Part shown: positions 11,888 to 23,100 of the stretch, in pieces
Layout: every line of letters begins with the position of its first letter
Position numbering within the stretch: position 1 is the stretch's first letter
NCBI GenBank assembly: GCA_023548195.1
Contig: JAJHZJ010000800.1
Location: 310,001-374,000 of the forward strand
DNA: 64,000 bases
Reading direction: 5' to 3'
From: Bettongia penicillata ogilbyi
Taxonomy: Eukaryota; Chordata; Mammalia; Diprotodontia; Potoroidae
The notes under the pieces: model-generated
What the model was told of the DNA's origin: nothing
Seen by the model: only the letters and a program-made list of their open reading frames with translations
Databases searched by the model: none
Position numbers and translations under genes: made by a program

Positions 11888-12996
11888 TCATTCTTGTGTT
11901 TGAAAGTCAGATTTTCTTTTCAGCTCTGGTCTTTTCATCAAGAATGCTTGGAAGTCCTCTGTTTCATTGAAAGACCATATTTTCCCCTGAAGTATTATAC
12001 TCAGTTTAGCTGGGTAGGTGATTTTTGGTTTGAGTCCTAGTTCCTTTGACTTCTGGAATATCCTATTCCACGCCCTTCTATCCCTTAATGTAGAAGCTGC
12101 TAGATCTTGGGTTATCCTGATTGTATTTCCACAATACTTGAATTGTTTCTTTCTAGCTGCTTGCAATATTTTCTCCTTGACTTGGGAATTCTGGAATTTG
12201 GCCACAATGTTCCTAGGAGTTTCTCTTTTTGGGTCTCTTTCAATACTTATGGTGGTGATCGATGCATTCTTTCAATACTTATTTTGCCTCTGGTTCTAGA
12301 ATCTCAGGGCAGTTTTCCTTGATAATTTCATGGAAGGTGATATCTAGGCTCTTTTTTTGATCATGACTTTCAGGTAGTCCCATAATTTTTAAATTGTGTC
12401 TCCTGGATCTATTTTCCAGATCAGTTGTTTTTCCAATGAGATATTTCACATTCTCTTCCATTTTTTCATTCTTTTGGTTTTGTTTTGTGATTTCTTGGTT
12501 TCTCAGAAAGTCATTAGACTCCATCTGTTCCATTCTAATTTTGAGAGAACTATTCTCTTCAGTGAGCTTTTGAACCTCTTTTTCCATTTGACTAATTCTG
12601 CTTTAGAAAGCATTCTTCTCCTCATTGGCTTTTTGAACCTCTTTTGCCAATTGAGTGAGCCTATTTTTCAAGGTGTTATTTTCTTCAGCATTTTTTTGAG
12701 TCTCCTTTACCAAGGTATTGACCCTTATTTCATGCTTTTCTTGCATCTCTCTCATTTCTCTTCCCAGTTTTTCCTCCACCCGTCTAACTTGATTTTCAAA
12801 ATCCTTTTTGAGCTCTTCCATGGCCTGAACCCACCGGACATTCCCCTGGGATGTCTGGGATACAGAGGCCCCAACCTCCACGTCTTTCCCTGATGGTAAA
12901 GAATTGTTCCTCGTCATCAGAAATGAAAGGTGGGAACATCTGTCCCCCAAGAAAATAGCTTTCTATGGTCTTATTTTTCTTCCCTTTTCTGGGCAT
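11888..12996 (-). pseudogene. L1-type ORF1 of copy 2, several breaks
   Basis: Starts MPRKGKKNKTIESYF at 12996. The frame shifts near 12900, meets a stop at 12603-12605 where copy 1 is open, and is disturbed near 12240-12280 by an extra copy of TCTTTCAATACTTAT. The coiled coil (12830-12290) and C-terminal RNA-binding domain (12205-11888; ITQDLAASTLRDRRAWNRIF) are clear. Non-functional copy. Confidence 0.88.
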
Positions 12997-13657
12997 TTTC
13001 CCAGCCAGTTACTTGACTTCTGAGATTCCTCTCGACCCCTGCCTAGATCTGCCCAGCTAGTGCTTGGGATCTGAGATTGAAATGCTGCTCCTCAGCCTCA
13101 GGGCTTTCAGCGGCGGGCGGGGCTGCTATTCAATGTGAGCTTAAGTTCTGGTGCTCAGGTGGGGGCAGGGCCACCTCCTAGACTCAGTTTCCTCAGGGGC
13201 TTTATGCAGAAAACTTCAGTAATGGCCCTGAGCGCCTGTCTGCTCCGGGAGTCCTGGGCTGCTGCTGCCTCTGCCACCGCCTCCCGAGGGGGCCCGAGTC
13301 ACAGAGACACACCCTCCCCTCTCTGCCAGCCCAGAAGTCTCTCTCACTGACCTGTAGCGCCTGTGGGCGGAGGGACCTTCCCGGCTGGCGGAGATTCTGT
13401 CCCTGAAGCCTGCTCAGATCTGCTCCTCTGGGGCCACGTGGCCAGGGTAGGGCCAGGGTGGGCTCCGCTATCTGGTGCGCGATGGACCTTTGGGGTTGGT
13501 TTTTCAGGGCTCTCTGGAACAGAAATCTCTTCCACTGTGTTTCTGCGCGGCTGGCACTGCTCCAGAATTTGTGGGGAGTTATACATAAAATTTATGGGCT
13601 GTGGGTTCGGAGCTAGCATACGTGAGTCTTTCTACTCCACCATCTTGGCTCGTCCCC
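12997..13657 (-). promoter_or_regulatory. 5' UTR / internal promoter region of copy 2
   Basis: GC-rich with CpGs and the YY1-like start motif; carries an antisense open frame 13363-13674. Promoter role is inferred from L1 biology. Confidence 0.55.
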
Positions 13658-13672
13658 TATCAGTTGTTTCTT
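13658..13672. repeat. Target-site duplication, right, of copy 2
   Basis: TATCAGTTGTTTCTT, identical to 10813-10827. Confidence 0.9.
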
Positions 13673-13876
13673 AAATGATGCATACTACCTCATGGCCTCT
13701 GGCATTGTCCTGCCCCCAGAAACTCATTGATCACTTTTGTCTATTCCCGGTGAGGGACTGCCAGAGCCACATTAAATCCTGCTTAAACATGGAGCCCTTC
13801 AATACTATGCCCTCATCTTCACATGAACCTACAGACAAGCCTGTCTGAATTGTAGTCTTTAACTTGCTGAAAACTA

Positions 13877-14120
13877 TTGTGTATCAGGAATAGAGTCGTT
13901 GATTTGAAGTCAGGGAGTCCTAGATTCAAATCTTGTCTCTGACATTTACCAGGTGTGTAACCCTAGGCAACTAATGTGACCTTGAGCTTCAGTTTACTCA
14001 TGAAAAATCTGTTGTACCTTTCTACGTAAGGTTATTTTAAAGCTTAAAGGCGATTAGGTACATGAAGTGCTTTGCAGACTTTTAAAATACTATATAAAAT
14101 ATCAGCTGTTAATTGTTGTT
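13877..14120 (+). repeat. CORE SINE
   Basis: GAAGTCAGGGAGTCCTAGAT, CCCTAGGCAACTAATGTGAC and a 3' end AAGTGCTTTGCAGAC. Confidence 0.75.
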
Positions 14121-14930
14121 CCTCAGACAGTCACCACTGAAAGAATGTAGCTTTCATAATTATTCAGTAAATGGGCTTTATTAGGAACTGATGAATATGC
14201 TGTTGCCAGAACTCAAGTCAACCAACCATTGAGAGTTTGTTTTGTTTTTTATTTAGTCAGTGGAAGATGATGTAGCCACGTCTTTGGTGAGAACGTCTCA
14301 CCCATACTGATGTCTGTCTTGTGGGTCTTGTAACTTGTGACTCTGGGTTAACAGTCTACCTTTGGTCCCTTAAGACAGATCATTGGATCTGAGTTTTTTA
14401 ACTGCAGACTGTTCTTTGACTAATCATCAGGTTATTTATGTAATGTCTGACAACTCAATGTGATGTATGAGCTGTACCTCACTTGGTCATGTTTTTATAG
14501 ACCAAGTTATGACTGATTTGGGTGTTCAGATGCCATTGGGGAAGCACAGTAAATGTGTACTGCTCCCCTTGCCATGTGAAGGCATACTGCTTCTAGAGGC
14601 CTTTATGTACTATGAATGAGAAGAATGCATTACTTTGGTCTATTTCAGCACATGCTTTCTTTGAGGATGTGTCCATTTGTTCTGCTGGTGGTACCACATC
14701 AGGATTGACTACAGAAACTGCTAGTACCTTTTGGTAGAAGGGTACTGTTAGTTGCTAGTTTCCATGTCCTGTCTGTCTTTGGTATTGGCTAAAGAGGAGA
14801 ACTGAATGGTGAAATAATGGGCTTTTTTAAGACCTGTTTTTCCTGGAGTTCTTTGATGACTGCAGTTATGTGTCTTACTCCCTGTGGGAGCTGATCCTGT
14901 TTTTTGTTTACATTTTTAGAAAGTTCATCA
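14120..14930. other. ZFYVE1 intron, nothing recognised
   Basis: A/T-balanced non-coding sequence without a repeat I can name. Confidence 0.4.
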
Positions 14931-15140
14931 GTCAACAAGTATTTATTGTTTACTAGGTGCTAGGAATACAAAGAAAAGCAAAAGACAGTCCCTGCTCTCA
15001 AGAAGTATTACATTTTCATGGGGAGACAACATATAAATAACTAAGATATAACTAGGTAGAAGAGATGAAGATAATTTGTTAAGGAAAATGCACTAACTGG
15101 TGGGGTGGGCCTAGCGAAAGCCTCCTGTAGAATTGGCAGA
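14930..15140 (+). repeat. Ancient interspersed repeat (same family as 6710)
   Basis: CAACAAGTATTTATTGTTTA, AGACAGTCCCTGCTCTCAAG, GGGGAGACAACATATAAATA. Confidence 0.55.
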
Positions 15141-15214
15141 AGTACTATAAGTTTTTTCTTTACCTTGCAGTTGAGGTAGCTCTAATCATTTTGGGTTAGG
15201 GAAACAATATGGAG

Positions 15215-15284
15215 ATTGTGCCACTGAATATATATATGTTATAGATGTGTATTGTGCCACTCAATATATATGTTATAGATATGT
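15215..15284. repeat. Two-copy tandem duplication, 36/34 bp
   Basis: Units 15215-15250 and 15251-15284 both start ATTGTGCCACT and contain AATATATATGTTATAGAT. Confidence 0.85.
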
Positions 15285-15357
15285 ATTGTATCTGGGGTTT
15301 GTACCCTGGTGCAGTCTGGGATCCACCAACCTTATCCCTTGCCTCTTCATTTAGAAG

Positions 15358-15600
15358 AAGTTGATGGCACAGATTTGGAGTTAGGAAGACCTGAGTTCAA
15401 ATGTGACCTCTGATGCTTTACTCTCTGTGTAATTCTGGGCAAGTTACTTAACCTCTGCCTGCTTCTGTTTTCCTCAGTTGTAAAATGAGGATAGCATCTT
15501 ACAGGGTTTGTTTTTGAGGACCAGATGAGATGATATTTGTAAAAAGTGCTCAGCACAGTGCCTGGCACATAGTAGATGTTATGTAATTGCTCATTCTCTT
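15358..15600 (+). repeat. CORE SINE
   Basis: GGAGTTAGGAAGACCTGAGT, CTGGGCAAGTTACTTAACCT, AGTGCCTGGCACATAGTAG. Confidence 0.85.
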
Positions 15601-16220
15601 CCCTTTTCCCTCTTGATTTTTTTCCTTAGAAATTTTGCAGTGGATAGAATTTCTCTAGGCATCTCTTTTGGATGGAATTGCACTGGGTGGTTTTATTTTT
15701 GCATTTGGGTGGGTAGTCAGCGACACTGGATCCCCTGGGTGTAGGTTGAAAGTGGCAGGGTATATGCAGTCTGTCTGGGCCCTCCAAGTCTTCATTTCCT
15801 ATGTCTGTTCCACGTTAGAGTCAATACCTTTCCCACTTCATGATTTGACCTTGAATATAGAAACCGACATGGCGGAGCATTGACTCTTTTGTGTCATTGG
15901 TCTCAAGTTGGGTCTGGGCCTGTTTTTTTGCTGCCTCAGCTGGCTCTTGACACCCTTCAGGGATTCTTGCAAAGTTAACTTAGGTGCCTCTACTTACTCC
16001 TGCCAGTCGATTCTGCCCTCTTTCCCTTAGACTTGGCTTAGAGAGCAACAGGTACACCATTAGATCCTTGAATTCTTTTCATATTTTTCCATGTTGTGAC
16101 CCTTTTATGTCCCTGTTCCCTCCTGTCTGTAGGAACTAAATGACTTGGACTAGATGATCTCTATGATTTCTTTAGTCTAGGAGTGAGCTGAAATGTTGGA
16201 CTGATGAAATTTGATACCTA
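15600..16220. other. ZFYVE1 intron, little recognised
   Basis: Only a short GACTTGGACTAGATGATCTC segment (about 16143) that recalls the end of a MIR-like SINE. Confidence 0.4.
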
Positions 16221-16420
16221 GTTAATAATAGCTCACATCTGTTGTTTTAAGGCTTAAAATGGTTTTTCTTTACTACAGCCCTGAGAGATAGGCTAGTGTG
16301 AGTAGTATTGTCCCCATTTTACAGATGAAGAAATTGAGACTTTTAGAAGTGAAGTGGTCAGTTCATGGTCATATAACTTACACATTTTAGATGCAGTTCA
16401 CTGATCTTCATGACCAGTTA
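16221..16420 (-). repeat. MIR/CORE SINE, antisense
   Basis: TCCCCATTTTACAGATGAAG, AAATTGAGAC and a decayed head; ends about 210 bp before the first ZFYVE1 exon. Confidence 0.7.
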
Positions 16421-16632
16421 CTGAATCAACAATGACTCCAGCAGATGCTCAGAGTTGGTTTTGGAGGGCGGTACCTGAATAGTGATCATGTGGTTACTGT
16501 TGATGACTTTTACCCAGTTCTCTCTCCTCTCTTGATAAATAGTTGACGAGGAGCCCTAGCTTATGAGTGCTGATTCTGTTGGCATATATTTCTAGCCATT
16601 TCATGCTTTACTGTCTTGTATTGTTTTATAAG

Positions 16633-17137
16633 GTAATAAATGAAGAAGACTTTATTAAGAAACTGGACTGCAAGCCTGACCAGCATCTGAAGGTAGTTTC
16701 CATTTTTGGAAATACTGGGGATGGAAAGTCTCATACCCTTAATCATACTTTTTTCTATGGCCGTGAGGTCTTCAAAACATCCCCAGCCCAGGAATCCTGC
16801 ACAGTGGGGGTTTGGGCAGCTTATGACCCAGTTCACAAAGTGGCAGTAGTGGATACAGAAGGGCTCCTGGGAGCTACTGTCAACCTAAGCCAGAGGACGC
16901 GGCTGCTGCTCAAAGTTCTAGCCATCTCTGATCTGGTCATCTATCGGACTCATGCAGACAGGTTGCATAATGACCTCTTCAAATTCCTTGGAGATGCTTC
17001 AGAAGCCTACCTGAAACACTTTACTAAGGAGCTCAAGGCCACCTCTGCCCGCTGTGGCCTAGATGTCCCTTTATCTACATTGGGTCCTGCAGTCATCATT
17101 TTCCACGAAACAGTACATACCCAGCTGTTGGGTTCTG
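16633..17137 (+). CDS. ZFYVE1: ZFYVE1 exon: nucleotide-binding domain, first part
   Basis: Acceptor TTTATAAG at 16625-16632, donor GTGAGT at 17138; 505 nt, starts in phase 0 and leaves one base (G). It encodes VINEEDFIKKLDCK onward. The P-loop GNTGDGKS is at 16708-16731; its lysine corresponds to human K193. It is followed by SCTVGVW, a switch-like DTEG (VDTEGLLG) and RTHAD, a layout resembling dynamin-superfamily (GBP/atlastin) GTPase motifs, although human DFCP1 is reported as an ATPase. The last residues read TVHTQLLGS. In-frame sequence continues 66 nt upstream into the intron; the AG acceptor and homology decide the start. Confidence 0.96.
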
Positions 17138-20100
17138 GTGAGTAGTTGATGTATATTGATCTTGCTGAATAAAAGAAAAATATAAAACAGTTGTTAATTT
17201 GCTATTATTTTCTTGGTGATTGATAATATAGTCTTTTCCCCTTCTTCATGTATTTCTTTCTCTCATATATAGTATGGGCATGGTAAATGTTGACTGATTT
17301 CCTTTTCTTCCCCAAAAGAAGAAAAATAGATGTGAAGGAGAATGCTTTTTAAAAAACAAAAATCTTAGGAAAAATTTTTTTTTAAAGGAATTTGCCAAAG
17401 TATCACATATAAAAAATGTTTCCTTTGGAGTCAGAAAATCTGGGTTTGAATGATGGCTCTGTCTATTTTCTATATGTCCTTGGACAAGTCTCTTTTCTCT
17501 GTCTCAATTTCCTTACCTGTAAATTAAAGGGGATAGACTAGACCATTATATCTCAAATTTTTTTGGTGTCAGGATCTCTTAAAAATCATTGAGGGCTTCA
17601 AAGCTTTTGTTTGTGTGGGTTGCATCTACAAATATTTACTGTATTAGAAATGAAGATTAATAAAAGCTTTAAATATTTATTAACTTATTTAAAAACAATA
17701 ATAAATCTCCTAGACAATAACATAAATACTATTTTTATGAAAATAACTTTCAAAACAAAAAAAACACTAACATAAGTAGCATTGGTTTATATGTGTTTGT
17801 AAATTTCTTTAATGTCTGGCTAAATAGAGTGTAGTTGGACTCTCAGCTCTGTTTCTGCATTCATTTTATTGGGATGTATTATTTTGGTTGAAGTATAGGA
17901 AGAAAACTCAGTGTAATATATATATATATATATATATATTTAGCCAATAAAGGAAGGAGCATTTTAATAGATAAATAATGTCTTAGTATTATGAAAGTAG
18001 TTTTGACTTTGAGGACTCTCAGGGGTTAGTCCTCTGACCACATATTGAGAACTGCTAGATTAGATGATTATTAAAGTTCCTTCTAGCACTAAGCCCTTTG
18101 ATCCTGTGTTAGTTTGCCTTGACCATGTTAGATCTTGTTTTCTTAAATTGTAAGCTTCGTGAGTTGCCTTTTCCATGGGTTAGCATAAAATAATCGTTAC
18201 TATATTTAAGTAAGAAATAGTAATAAAGTTTACTGTGGAGGTCTGTTTGAATAGTGACATTAGATACTTGTGTTTTAAGTTGGTTACAATGGGAACAGTT
18301 ACTATTTAAGATCTAAGAGGAATTTTCCATATTAAGGTGGGGAGTGGGAAAAGGATATGTTGGTAATAATAGCCCCTCCCTCCCAAAAAAGGGGGAAAAG
18401 GAGCAAAAAAAAAAAGGAGAAAAGTATCAATGAACCATTAAAATACAGAGAAGCAGAAGTAAGTTCAGAAAAGGGACATGGGAAATCTTTGTAATATTTT
18501 TTACCTTGTATCCTATGTCATCCTCTTTTTTCCTGTCCTTTATGAAAGAAAATGTTCATATTTGTTGATGTTTTCAAGTTTGTATTAATAAAAAATTAAG
18601 TTAATGAATTTAAGAAACATTACCACTAATATATTACATAAATTATCCTTGCATTTGGGGAATTAGGAATAATTATTTGGTGATCTGTAGCAGAACCTCA
18701 TTGCAAAATGGTTTTATGTTTCATGGATTTGGAAATATCGTAGGTAATTAACTCATTTAGTAGAGATCTGAATAATTATCCTGTAGAATTGGTCCCATTC
18801 TCTAACCTAGTATTATAAAGGGGTCAGTTCCAGAAGTAGCATGATTTACTTAATGCATTAGTCAAAGTTTTAATGTTAGGCCTAAATTTGGGGTGGAGGG
18901 GTGGGATATATCCTGTTTGCCAGTTAAATACCCTAAAGTAACATTTTACTCTAACCAGGGAAACCAGAAAGGAATGACATAAAATCAGTAATATTTGTTT
19001 TAGGGACCCTGTATGAGTAAGAGAAAGATTTCTTTACTTGGAAAATAGAAAGGTTGAACAAAATGATTTTCATGGTTCTTTTAAGCTCTGTGATCACAAA
19101 TGTAAGAAGAGGAAGTAGGACAGAGACTATTCTGAGATTTCTTCTGTGTTTTGGGATATTGAGCTTCTGTGTATTAGAAATTGTAATTTTCAGGGCTTTG
19201 GGAAAGAGGTTTCATTGGTACCTTTGGGTATGTAATTGAGCCAACTTCTTATATTACCTCTAGGATGTTGTATTATCAAGAATTCTTTATAGAAATTTGA
19301 GGTAGACTTAGACAAAATTCTTTGTAGTCCTGAGAAAGGGAGTAGAACTGGGAAAAAGTAATGATTTGATTTGTCAAATTTGATTTGTTTTTATTGTGTA
19401 TGATTTCTCTTTTATTTGGTGTGGCTCTCTTCCTAGACTTGGAGATAAATGCATTTTATCCTCTTTCTATAAATGATACAGGCTAAATTATTGTAGAAGT
19501 GTGTTGACCAAGGGCTCATTCTGTGCTGATACCTAGCTTTGCTTCATTTCAGTTTGTGGTTTCTGATTAGCTGTGGGAGAAATAGTGACTTCAGTCCCCT
19601 TATGTGTGTGTACTCCTTCTCCCTTAAAAAGTCTAAAGGGGCTATAGGAAGAAATAGCTGGACTAGATAAGAGACACTTCCTTTTCCGTCTTGCTAACTT
19701 TATGAGCTTAAGGAAGGTGCCAACACTAACAATCTTCAGATTAACAAAAAGTTGTTTTTTTTTTTTTTTAAGCTATTTGCTCATGTACCTGGATTTGTGC
19801 CTTCACAGATCACCCCTCTGAGGTGCCTGAGAAGCTGATCCAGGACCGGTTTCGGAAGCTGGGTCGATTCCCTGAAGCTTTCAGTTCCATCCACTACAAA
19901 GGAACAAGGACTTACAATCCCCCTACAGATTTCTCTGGGCTCAGGCGGGCCTTGGAGCAGCAGTTGGAGAACAACACCACCCGTTCTCCCAGGCACCCAG
20001 GGGTTATCTACAAAGCACTGAAGGTCAGTGTATTCTCAATGACCAGTTCTCATCTAGCTCTTTGTGGGACTACTATTGGGAGAAAGGCAGCAGATAACAG

Positions 20101-23100
20101 AGCTCCTTCCTGTTGTGAAGTAGTAGATGGAAACTGACGTCTACAACTTGGGGAAAAGTGTGAGATGAGAAACCTAGGCATTTTAAGAATAGGAAAAGGA
20201 GATTCAGCTCTGAATTGTGCTGCTGGCCCCCTAGATAGATTCCATGCTTTTCGGTCACCAGGCCCCTCGTCTTCTATCTCAAGGAGCTTTAAATCACATA
20301 ATTTGAAAGAAATCAATTCCTCTTGGACTTCTAGCAATAATAGTGTTTGTATACACATACATACATACACACATACATATATATACACATGCACACACAT
20401 ACAATATCAACATACGTGCTTTTAGTGCATAACATGCATATACATGCACACATGCATTTAGCTCAATTAAATCCTCTTAAAGCATCTTTTTATATTGCAG
20501 ATTTATTTATACTATAGAACTAATGATGTCAGCCCTTATCCCAATTGATATAGAATTTTTCACTGTAATAGGGAAAGTCTGTAGCTTGGGTTTAGTTCTT
20601 GCCTTCCAATTATATACTACAGTGTTCCAAATATACCTATCTGGAAAGCTCATATTCTTGCTATCTGCTCATCATACCCATCACATCTCCTCATCAAATG
20701 GTATCTGTTAAACATCCACATGTGTGTCAATACCTCGAAATCATATTGGTTATTAGTCCACTGGCCTGCCTTGCTGTGAGAAAAACCAGTGGAACTTTGG
20801 TGCCGCAAGAGACTGAAAGGAATAACTCATGGTTATAGTGATTGGAAAGTAGCAATTCAGGTGTTTCTAAGGCACATAATATAATTTTGATTTCCACTAC
20901 TTTTCTCACTTACAGACCACTCCCCTCCCCATAACCCCGTAGTATCTGTTAAAGTATTTCTGGATCCAGTATAGCTAGAAACATAAATCTATAAACCTTT
21001 GACAGTTCATGCTGATGGGAACAAATCTCTTAATAGAAATTTAAAAACCTTTGACAGTTCATGGTGATAGTAGCTTGAGGCTGTCATCACAGCCATTCTC
21101 AGACACTTACCTGCATTAATATTTAAATGAGACTATCAATGAGACTGTCAAAGGGTGCTTGGGCGCTCTTGCGTACTGAGGAGGCTCTATAAGTCTCTCA
21201 AAAAACTACTCTGTTTGCTAGGCACATTTAAGAAGAAGAAGAAGAATGCCAAGGTCTTTCAGGCTTATGATTCACAAAAGTTGTCTGCACAGGCTGTATG
21301 ATTATAAGGATCCTGACCAAATTGGAGTTATGATCATCCTTATTTATTGATGACCCAGTGGTTTCCATAGGACCCAAAGATCTTGTTGAAGTCATGGCAT
21401 ATGATATTGAATAATTGATTTTAATAAAGTTGTTTGGGCTCTCCTCCACCAATGATGTAGTTATTAAAATTTATAAATCCTTAAAATATTCTGTAAAAGT
21501 TTAGGGCTACTCTTCAAATGGGGGTTTAAAAGAGCAACATTGTTATTCTGTTAGAAAGGCATAATTTGACGTTTTTTATTTGTCAAGGTAATTAATTAGA
21601 GATTAAAATCAGAACCAGGGGAATTATTGAGTTAAAGTTCCCAGGATTCCTAGCTACCCCCAACAGAACTATTTAATTTCGCTAACTTCTCCTCCTTTTT
21701 TCCATGTTAGTCTCTTGCTCAACTTCTCATTAGTGTACTTTGTAATCTGTGAGAGATACTCATATCATGAAAGAATTTTCAAAATACAGGTATTTGATAA
21801 GTACTTTTTGATGATGAGCTTGGTTTTGATCCTAAGAACTTTTTTAGAAGTAAATACTCATTGAGTGAATGATCCTAACTTAGAATTTTGTCACTAAATC
21901 TGAGATCTTTTCAGGGTTTATATGTTGTGAACTTCAGTGGTATCCTAAAAGCTTAATTTTGCCTTTTCCTTATAATAATACTTCCTAGTGTAGGTTGACC
22001 TCTTAAAGATTTTTTAAAAAGAGACTTTTGAGTGATTGATGTCCCATACCTCTTTTCTGCAGTGGAATTAAGAATAACCAAGGGCCACCTTTCATCTTTT
22101 AGTAAGCGAGAATGATAGCCATGGGAGAAATAGATTAGTGAGAAGAACTGAGGAGTTAACTTTTATCTTTTACAGTCAACTCCTTTCCACATGTTGTGTT
22201 ATTAAAATAAATCCAGAGGTAGTTTCCTTGCCCTTTGGGGTCCTTACAATAATCTCCTTGGGCAGAGCCAAGATGGTGGAGTAGAAAGATGTAGCTACTC
22301 TAGCTCTTCCCTCATAGCCCATAAAATACCTGTAAAAAGTGACTCTAAACAAATTCTAGAGCAGTAGAAGCCACAAAATGACAGAGATTTCCAGCCCAAG
22401 GTAGCCTGGAAGGTCAACAAAGGAAGGTCTGTCGCATGGGGCATGGAGGGGTGCACAGCCCAAGGAGCCCAAGCCAGCCTGGCTGCAGGGCACCAGCAGA
22501 AACAGGACTGGAATAGGCCTTGGGGGTGAATATCCTCCCGGCAGCAGCTGAGCTTCTCAGATCCCTGAACCCACAAACAGCAAGGACAGTTTCGAAGGTC
22601 AGTGAGAAAGCTTTTTCACTTGGATGAGAAGGGAGCAGAGCCTTCACCTAACCTTGGCCCCAGCAACAGCAGCATCCATTTTTGGAGCGCTTGGCCTAAA
22701 GGCACTGGGGGAATTGAGCCACTGATCTGGATATCAGCCCTGAATGTTGGCCCAGGGGTGAGGAAAAGTGCTGGCTGGCATGGTGGAGTTGGTGGAGGCT
22801 CTGGAAAGGGAATTTTACTTGCAGATTCTGGGTAGAAAAGCTTTGGTAGCTCCCAAACCAGAAAGCTGGCCAGGAGAGGAGTAAACTCCTCTCCCTTGGT
22901 TGTGCCACCTTGGAAGAACTGAGAACTTACAGGTCCCCAGAGTGTATCGTCCTCTTGACAAAGGACTCAAAAGTCAAGTAACTGGCTGGAAAAATGTCCA
23001 AAAAAGGGAAGAAAAATGATTATAGAAGATTACTTTCTTGGTGAACAGGTATTTCCTTCCATCCATTTGGATGAAGAACAACAATGCTTACCATCAGAGG

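Larger units (their letters stand above)
10828..13657 (-). mobile_element. HAL1-like L1-derived element copy 2 (no ORF2)
   Basis: Same architecture as copy 1: YY1-like GCCAAGATGGTGG at 13649-13637, GC-rich 5' UTR to 12997, ORF1 12996-11888, 3' UTR with GT repeat (11681-11752), and terminal A tract (T-run near 10828-10852). Perfect 15-bp duplications TATCAGTTGTTTCTT lie at 10813-10827 and 13658-13672. It sits inside an older antisense L1 3' fragment (10130-10812). Confidence 0.88.

Noticed and set aside
12396..12893. Plus-strand 165-codon open frame, hydrophobic
   Set aside because: It is the reverse complement of the L1-type ORF1 in HAL1 copy 2 (as is 5302-5622 in copy 1). Leu/Phe-rich composition comes from the Lys/Glu-rich coiled coil on the other strand.
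16561..16836. Minus-strand 91-codon frame over the first ZFYVE1 exon
   Set aside because: Antisense shadow of a conserved exon.
20050..20400. Minus-strand 116-codon frame beside the second exon
   Set aside because: Runs through a CATA microsatellite and intron; no homology recognised.
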